From SCGC-AG-212-J23 sp035762345 (GTDB lineage: Bacteria > Pseudomonadota > Gammaproteobacteria > Burkholderiales > SG8-39), in assembly GCA_035762345.1 (NCBI GenBank), contig DASTPE010000114.1, positions 1 through 64,000 on the forward strand: DNA of 64,000 nucleotides. The letters run 5' to 3'. A program made the translations under genes and the position numbers. The notes below the pieces were generated by a model. The model was given only the letters and a program-made list of their open reading frames with translations, was not told the origin of the DNA and made no database searches. Below, in pieces: positions 59,456-64,000 of the stretch; within the stretch, counting starts at the first letter, position 1, and each line of letters starts with the position of its first letter.

Positions 59456-60807
59456 AGCACCTTGCCGGGGTTCATCAGCCCGTGGGGATCGAGGGCCGCC
59501 TTGAGCCTTCGCATCAGCTCGAGCTCGAGCGGCGACTTGTGCGCGCGAATCGCCTCGCGCTTGAGCTGGCCGAGGCCATGCTCGGCCGAGATCGATCCCC
59601 CCAAGCCTTCGACGGCGTCGTACACAATGCGGTTGATGGCATCGCGGCTCGCGAGCAGCTGCGCCGGCCCGACGTTGTAATGCAGGTTGCCGTCGCCGAC
59701 GTGTCCGAAGCAGTAGATCTCGGTCTGCACAAAGGACGCTCTCAATTTCTCCTCTGCAAGCGCAATGAAGTCCGGAATGCGTGAGATCGGCAGCGAGATG
59801 TCGTGCTTGACGTTGGTGAACTGCGCCTCGGGAATCGTCTCACGGATGCGCCACAGGCTGCGCGCCTGCTCGCCGCTCTGCGCAAGGACCGCCTCGCGCT
59901 CGGCAAGCGCCTGCTCGAGGCGCTCGTGCAGCTCCACGGTGGCGCCCGTGTCGGCGAACTGGGCGAGCACGTGCCAGGGATGCGGCGTCGGCAGCGGGTC
60001 GCGCAGGTCGGGAACGTGAGCGAGCACCGCCTTGAGACAGTCGCGCGACACAAGCTCGAAAGCCGAAATCCGCTCACCGAGACGCTCGCGCAGCTCGGCA
60101 AGCAGCTCCACCGCCTGGCGTGGAGTCCGCAGCGCGATCCACGCAGTCGCGGCCGCCCTCGGCCTGGGGTAGAGGCGCAGCACCGCGGCGGTGATCACCC
60201 CGAGCGTGCCCTCGGCGCCGAGGAAGATCTGCTTCAGATCATAGCCGGTGTTGTCCTTGCGCAGGCCGCGCAAGCCGTCCCAGATCCGGCCGTCGGACAA
60301 CACGACCTCCAGGCCGAGCACCAGCTCGCGCGCGTTGCCGTAGCGCAGGACGTTCACGCCGCCGGCATTGGTCGAAAGATTGCCCCCGATCTGGCAGCTG
60401 CCCTCGGCGGCGAGCGACAGGGGAAAGAGGCGCCCCGCATCGTCAGCGGCGCGTTGCACCGCGGCCAGCACGCAGCCCGCTTCGACTGTCACCGTATCGT
60501 TCAGCACGTCGAGCGCGCGAATGCGGTTCATGCGGCCAAGGGCGAGGACGAGCTCGCGGCGTGCGCCCGTCGGCACCGAGCCGCCGACCAGCCCGGTGTT
60601 GCCGCCCTGGGGCACGATGGCTACATTTTCGCGCGCGCACACCCCGACCACCTGCGATACCTCGTGCGTGGTCGCCGGCCGCACCACGCACTCCGCCGTT
60701 GCCGAGTACTGCCGGCGCCAGTCGGTGAAGTACGGTTTCGTGTCTTGCGGCGCGGTAAGTACATTGGCCGCCCCTACAATGTCAGCGAGACGCTCTTGCA
60801 GGGTCAT
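59452..60807 (-). CDS. FAD-linked oxidase, GlcD / D-2-hydroxyacid dehydrogenase type
   Basis: A 451-residue flavoprotein. The FAD-binding PCMH domain shows VRPATTHEVSQVVGVCAREN, VPQGGNTGLVGGSVP and CQIGGNLSTNAGGVNVLRYGN. The C-terminal oxidase domain shows CFGHVGDGNLHYNV and SAEHGLGQLKREA. It oxidises a 2-hydroxyacid such as D-lactate, glycolate or 2-hydroxyglutarate; no iron-sulfur domain is fused. The start is ATG 60807. It converges on the methyltransferase (4-base overlap) and diverges from the binding-protein gene 11 bases away. Confidence 0.92.
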   Translation of the reverse strand: MTLQERLADIVGAANVLTAPQDTKPYFTDWRRQYSATAECVVRPATTHEVSQVVGVCARENVAIVPQGGNTGLVGGSVPTGARRELVLALGRMNRIRALDVLNDTVTVEAGCVLAAVQRAADDAGRLFPLSLAAEGSCQIGGNLSTNAGGVNVLRYGNARELVLGLEVVLSDGRIWDGLRGLRKDNTGYDLKQIFLGAEGTLGVITAAVLRLYPRPRAAATAWIALRTPRQAVELLAELRERLGERISAFELVSRDCLKAVLAHVPDLRDPLPTPHPWHVLAQFADTGATVELHERLEQALAEREAVLAQSGEQARSLWRIRETIPEAQFTNVKHDISLPISRIPDFIALAEEKLRASFVQTEIYCFGHVGDGNLHYNVGPAQLLASRDAINRIVYDAVEGLGGSISAEHGLGQLKREAIRAHKSPLELELMRRLKAALDPHGLMNPGKVL

Positions 60808-60818
60808 CCTTGAACACT

Positions 60819-61955
60819 ATGCGGCTTCTTCTCCTTTGGCTAGCGGGCCTCTCGGGCGCCTTCGCGCAGCCGCCTGCCGTGATTGTGGGCGCTGTGATCT
60901 CCCGCACCGGCGCGCACGCCGAGCTGGCCGGCGAGTACGCCAAGGGTATCGAGGCGTGGCGCGACGAAGTCAACGCTTCGGGCGGGCTCCTCGGCAGGAA
61001 AGTCGAGCTGCGCCTGTTCGACGATGAGTCGCGGGCGGTTCAAGCCGGCCCGCTGTACGCGACGCTCATTCGCGAAGAGAAAGCCGACTTCCTCATCGGT
61101 CCGTACGGCTCCGCCGCCACCCTGGTCGCCGTTCCGGAAGCTGAGCGAGCGCGCCGCGTGATGGTGAACGGCGCGGGGCAGGCGCCTTCGATCCATGGCC
61201 GCGCGCCGCGGTATGTTTTTCAGAGCACGCCGGCGTACTCCTCGTACGGCGAGGGCATTTTGCGGGTTACGGCCGCAGCCGGATACCGCCGGCTCTTCAT
61301 CCTGGCGCGCGACGATGCGGGGTCGCTCGAAATGGCCGACGCAACGCATAGCGACGCGCAAAAGCAATTCCAGCCGGGCGGGGTCGAGGTCTACCGTCCG
61401 GGCACCGCGGATTTCGCGGCGCAGGTCGCCAAGGCGCGTGCCGCGCAGGCCGAGGCGTGGATCGCGTTCGGCGATTCGCGCGACGCGGCCGAGATGGTGA
61501 AGACCTTCAAGCGCCTGAATTACGCGCCGCAGCTCTTCTTCGCGCGCGGCGTGTCGCATCCGCGCTTCATCGAGCTTCTCGGGCAGGACGCCGAGTTTGC
61601 GCTCGGCAGCGTGGACTTCGATCCGCGTATCGGCGAGGCCGCGCGCGCTTTTGCCGGGGCGTTCGCCGCCAAGTGGGGCGTCGCGCCTGGCCTGCCGGCC
61701 GCCCAGGGTTACGCTGCCGGAGTCGTGCTGGCGGCCGCGGTGCGCGACGCGTCCAGCCTCGAGCAGGAGAAAGTGCGCTCTGCCCTTGCCGCGGCCGAGG
61801 TCTCCACGCCTCTGGGAACCTATAGAGTCTCGCCGCAGAATGGTGCTCAGGTGGGGGCCAAGCCGCGCGTCGTGCAAATCCGCAAGGGGCGGCTGGAAGC
61901 GGAGGACCCGCTCCTGCCCTATCCCCAGTGGAACGAGAGAGCCCTCATCAAATGA
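60819..61955 (+). CDS. Amino-acid/branched-chain type ABC substrate-binding protein
   Basis: A 378-residue periplasmic binding protein (type I fold, LivJ-like). It has a signal peptide (MRLLLLWLAGLSGAFA), IVGAVISRTGAHAELAGEYAKGIEAWRDEVNASGGLLGRKVELRLFDDES (in segments), FLIGPYGSAATLVAVPEAE and LFFARGVSHPRFIELLG. No ABC permease or ATPase genes are nearby in the window, so its transporter is elsewhere or downstream. The start is ATG 60819. It is coupled to the CitE-like gene (ATGA). Confidence 0.88.
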   Translation: MRLLLLWLAGLSGAFAQPPAVIVGAVISRTGAHAELAGEYAKGIEAWRDEVNASGGLLGRKVELRLFDDESRAVQAGPLYATLIREEKADFLIGPYGSAATLVAVPEAERARRVMVNGAGQAPSIHGRAPRYVFQSTPAYSSYGEGILRVTAAAGYRRLFILARDDAGSLEMADATHSDAQKQFQPGGVEVYRPGTADFAAQVAKARAAQAEAWIAFGDSRDAAEMVKTFKRLNYAPQLFFARGVSHPRFIELLGQDAEFALGSVDFDPRIGEAARAFAGAFAAKWGVAPGLPAAQGYAAGVVLAAAVRDASSLEQEKVRSALAAAEVSTPLGTYRVSPQNGAQVGAKPRVVQIRKGRLEAEDPLLPYPQWNERALIK

Positions 61956-62833
61956 ATCGCTCATTCCTTTTCGCGCCGGGCAACGTCGCGCGCCGTGTGG
62001 CGAAGGCGCTGACGCTCGAAGCCGACGCGGTCATCGCTGATCTTGAGGATTCAGTCGCGATCACGGAAAAGGTCGCGACGCGGAAATTGGTCGCACGGGC
62101 ACTCGAGCAGCCACGGCGCGGCCGCGGCTACGTGCGGGTGAACGCGCCATCGACACCTTTCTGCTTCGGCGATCTGCACGAGGTGCTGCATCCCGGAGTC
62201 GAAGGGGTCGTCCTGCCCAAGGTGGAGAGCGCGGCGGACCTGCACGCCATAGACTGGCTGATCTGGAATCTCGAGCGCGAACGCGGCATACCGGAGGGGT
62301 CGATCGACCTGATGCCGCAGATCGAGACCGCCGCGGGGCTGCATCGCATCGATCGCGTGCTGCAAGCGAGGAGCCTCCGTCCGTACAAAGGCCAATGGCG
62401 CGTGAAGCGCGTGGCGTTCGGTGCCGCAGACTACGCGCACGAGCTCGGTCTCACGGTCGGTGCGGAAGAAGCCGAGCTTGCCGAAGCGCGTGCCCGCGTG
62501 GTGCTCGCTGCGCGTGCCGCCGGGCTCGAGGGCCCCATCGACAGCCCGTGGTTTCATCTCAAAGACACTGAAGGCTTCGGCCGCGCGCTCGAGCGCAGTC
62601 GCCGCGGCGGCTTTCAGGGCAGGCTGTGCGTGCATCCCGACCAGATCGGCCCCGTGAACGCAGCTTACATGCCGAGCGCCGCCGAGCTCGCGCGCGCGGA
62701 GCGCGTTGTCGCCGCTTTCCGTGATGCGGAGGCGAAAGGCGAAGCCGCGGTCCAGGTCGACGGCGAGATGGTCGACTATCCCGTCGCCTATCGCGCGCAG
62801 GCCCTGCTGGACTCGTTCAGAAAAAGCCGCTGA
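61952..62833 (+). CDS. HpcH/HpaI aldolase / CitE-like lyase
   Basis: A 293-residue TIM-barrel protein. It has RSFLFAPGNVARRVAKAL, metal/CoA-site DAVIADLEDSVAITEK, YVRVNAPSTPF, LPKVESAADL, LMPQIETAAGL, FGAADYAHELGL and CVHPDQIGPVNAAYMPS. It is like stand-alone CitE proteins that act on malyl-CoA or citramalyl-CoA-type esters. It overlaps the upstream binding protein by 4 bases and the MFS gene by 4. The specific substrate is unknown. Confidence 0.9.
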   Translation: MNRSFLFAPGNVARRVAKALTLEADAVIADLEDSVAITEKVATRKLVARALEQPRRGRGYVRVNAPSTPFCFGDLHEVLHPGVEGVVLPKVESAADLHAIDWLIWNLERERGIPEGSIDLMPQIETAAGLHRIDRVLQARSLRPYKGQWRVKRVAFGAADYAHELGLTVGAEEAELAEARARVVLAARAAGLEGPIDSPWFHLKDTEGFGRALERSRRGGFQGRLCVHPDQIGPVNAAYMPSAAELARAERVVAAFRDAEAKGEAAVQVDGEMVDYPVAYRAQALLDSFRKSR

Positions 62834-64000
62834 GCGTCGTCCTTCCTCTTTTCGCCACGCTCGCGATCCAGACGCTGGTGTCCACCGCGGTGTACTGCGC
62901 GCCCGTGATGGCGCCCGCAGCTGCGCCGATGCTCGGCGTCGCGCCCGCGAGCGTGGGTTACTTCGTCACTGCGGTGTATCTCGGCTCAATGATCGGCACG
63001 GTCGCCGCCGGCGCCTGGGTCGGACGCTTCGGAGCCATCCTTGTTTCGCAGGCGGGACTGATCTTTTGCCTGCTCGGGCTGGCGATGGCCTCCACTGCGG
63101 TCCTCCCTGCTGTGCTCGCCGGAGCCCTGCTTCTCGGGCTCGGCTACGGGCCGGCGACACCGGCGAGCTCGGCGATCCTGGCGCGAGCCGCGCCTCCTCA
63201 CATGCTGGCGCTTACCTTCTCCATCAAACAGACCGGCGTGCCGCTCGGCACCGCAATCGCGGGCGCCGCGGTTCCGGTGCTAGTAGTCGCGCTCGGCTGG
63301 CAGGTCGCCGCGCTCTCGGTAGGGGCCGCCTGCGCGCTGTGCGCGGGCGCGCTCGGTCCGATCCGCGGTCGCTACGATGCCGCCCGCAACCCGGCCGCGC
63401 CAGCATCGCTGCGCTCCGCGTTCTCGCCCGTCGGCCTCGTGATGCGCGACCCTACGCTGCGCGAGCTTTCGCTCGTCTCTTTCATCTACGGCGGAATGCA
63501 GATCACCCTGCTTGCCTATCTGGTGAGTTTCCTGGTCGAGTTTTTTTCGCTTTCACTCGTGCTCGCCGGCATGATCATGGCGGCCTCGCAAGTGACGAGC
63601 GTCGTGGCGCGCGTCGGCTGGGGAATGTTCGCCGACCGGCTCTCCACTCGGCGCGTGACGCTCGGGATACTGGGCATCGGCATGGGGGTAACCGCGCTGA
63701 CCGCGCTTTTCGCCAATCAGGAATGGCCGCTGTGGGTGCTATTCGCGTTCGCCATGGCGTACGGCGCCACGGCGGTAGGGTGGAATGGCGTATTCCTGGC
63801 CGAGATCGCGAGGCTGGCGCCGCGCAACCGGGTGAGCGACGCCACCGGCGGCTCGGCATTCTTTACATTCCTCGGCGTGGTGGTGACGCCGCCACTTTTC
63901 CACCTGGTCTTGACCACCACCGGCTCGTACGGGCTTACCTATGCCTTGTTCGGCCTTCCCGCCGCCGCGGCCGGCGTGCGGCTGCTCGCGACCGCTAAAA
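62830..64000 (+). CDS. MFS transporter (3' end outside window)
   Basis: At least 390 residues of a major-facilitator permease, open to the window edge. It has about ten hydrophobic helices so far: VVLPLFATLAIQTLVSTAVY, GLGYGPATPASSAIL, the motif TFSIKQTGVPLGTAIAGA and RVGWGMFADRLSTRRVTLG (loop motif A-like). The first helix begins right after the upstream stop, and the only start that keeps it is CTG at 62830 (CTGA overlap). GTG 62878 would lose most of that helix. Together with the CitE-like lyase it suggests uptake of an organic acid (inference). Confidence 0.85.
   Translation, partial: MSVVLPLFATLAIQTLVSTAVYCAPVMAPAAAPMLGVAPASVGYFVTAVYLGSMIGTVAAGAWVGRFGAILVSQAGLIFCLLGLAMASTAVLPAVLAGALLLGLGYGPATPASSAILARAAPPHMLALTFSIKQTGVPLGTAIAGAAVPVLVVALGWQVAALSVGAACALCAGALGPIRGRYDAARNPAAPASLRSAFSPVGLVMRDPTLRELSLVSFIYGGMQITLLAYLVSFLVEFFSLSLVLAGMIMAASQVTSVVARVGWGMFADRLSTRRVTLGILGIGMGVTALTALFANQEWPLWVLFAFAMAYGATAVGWNGVFLAEIARLAPRNRVSDATGGSAFFTFLGVVVTPPLFHLVLTTTGSYGLTYALFGLPAAAAGVRLLATAK

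Noticed and set aside
60775..60780. TACAAT as a -10 box for the binding-protein gene
   Set aside because: No -35 at a reasonable distance; TTGGCC is 5 bases away and TTGCGG 24 bases away.
62706..63998. A 430-codon frame over the CitE end and the MFS gene
   Set aside because: Arg/Pro/Ser-rich shadow frame; the frame starting near 62830 encodes clear transmembrane helices.

Overview
The window is about 64 kb of high-GC, gene-dense DNA. Gene order and protein types point to a betaproteobacterium, probably an uncultured Burkholderiales/Nitrosomonadales-like lineage; this is inferred from synteny and not proven. Diagnostic runs are hemA-prfA-prmC-grxD, argH-algZ-algR-hemC-hemD-hemX-hemY, purD-purH-fis-dusB, pepP-murU-amgK / lptD-surA-pdxA-rsmA, and gloA-ygjP-plsC-gmhB-glyS-glyQ-lnt-corC-ybeY-phoH-miaB. 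Adjacent genes often overlap by 1 to 30 bases, and many starts are GTG or TTG. No tRNA, rRNA, CRISPR array, insertion sequence, integrase or phage gene was seen.

Layout. 1-2354: the 3' part of a phytochelatin-synthase-like gene, a frameshifted small gene, and a Crp/Fnr regulator coupled to a single-domain response regulator. 2377-15820: a haem-centred housekeeping block (hemA, hemC, hemD, hemX, hemY, hemF) with prfA, prmC, grxD, argH and the AlgZ/AlgR two-component pair. A Ser/Thr kinase fused to a cyclic-nucleotide-binding domain and a fructosamine-kinase-like gene are embedded in it. 15822-20190: purD, purH, fis, an internally deleted dusB and a UbiH-type monooxygenase. 20187-28334: cell-envelope and cofactor genes (pepP, murU, amgK, lptD, surA, pdxA, rsmA). 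28394-29768: an LpxL-family acyltransferase beside two decayed genes. 29769-40665: the long minus-strand gloA-to-miaB block plus an OsmC protein. 40718-46739: rplM-rpsI, argC, bactofilin, erpA, an M23 peptidase and tyrS.

46736-64000 is metabolic and more accessory in character. A metallo-beta-lactamase-fold lactonase-like protein and an enolase-superfamily dehydratase-like protein flank a TRAP transporter with two tandem periplasmic binding proteins. A MalY/PatB-type lyase, a two-VOC-domain protein, ChaC and a sulfite-oxidase-family enzyme follow. Next comes a tightly coupled trio of putatively exported proteins: transglutaminase-like, TlpA-like thioredoxin and a class I methyltransferase. 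The window ends with an FAD-linked oxidase, an amino-acid-type ABC binding protein, a CitE-like lyase and an MFS transporter cut by the window edge.

The most notable observations are several internally deleted or frameshifted genes beside intact operons (dusB, a flavin reductase, a STAS/SpoIIAA-like protein, a kinase fragment), the exported transglutaminase-thioredoxin-methyltransferase trio, the tandem TRAP binding proteins with intervening hairpins, and two genes (argC, malY) whose start codons sit at or within 3 bases of the end of an intrinsic terminator. I did not find a clear-cut wholly new system. No alignment or database search was run, so family names come from recognised motifs and synteny.
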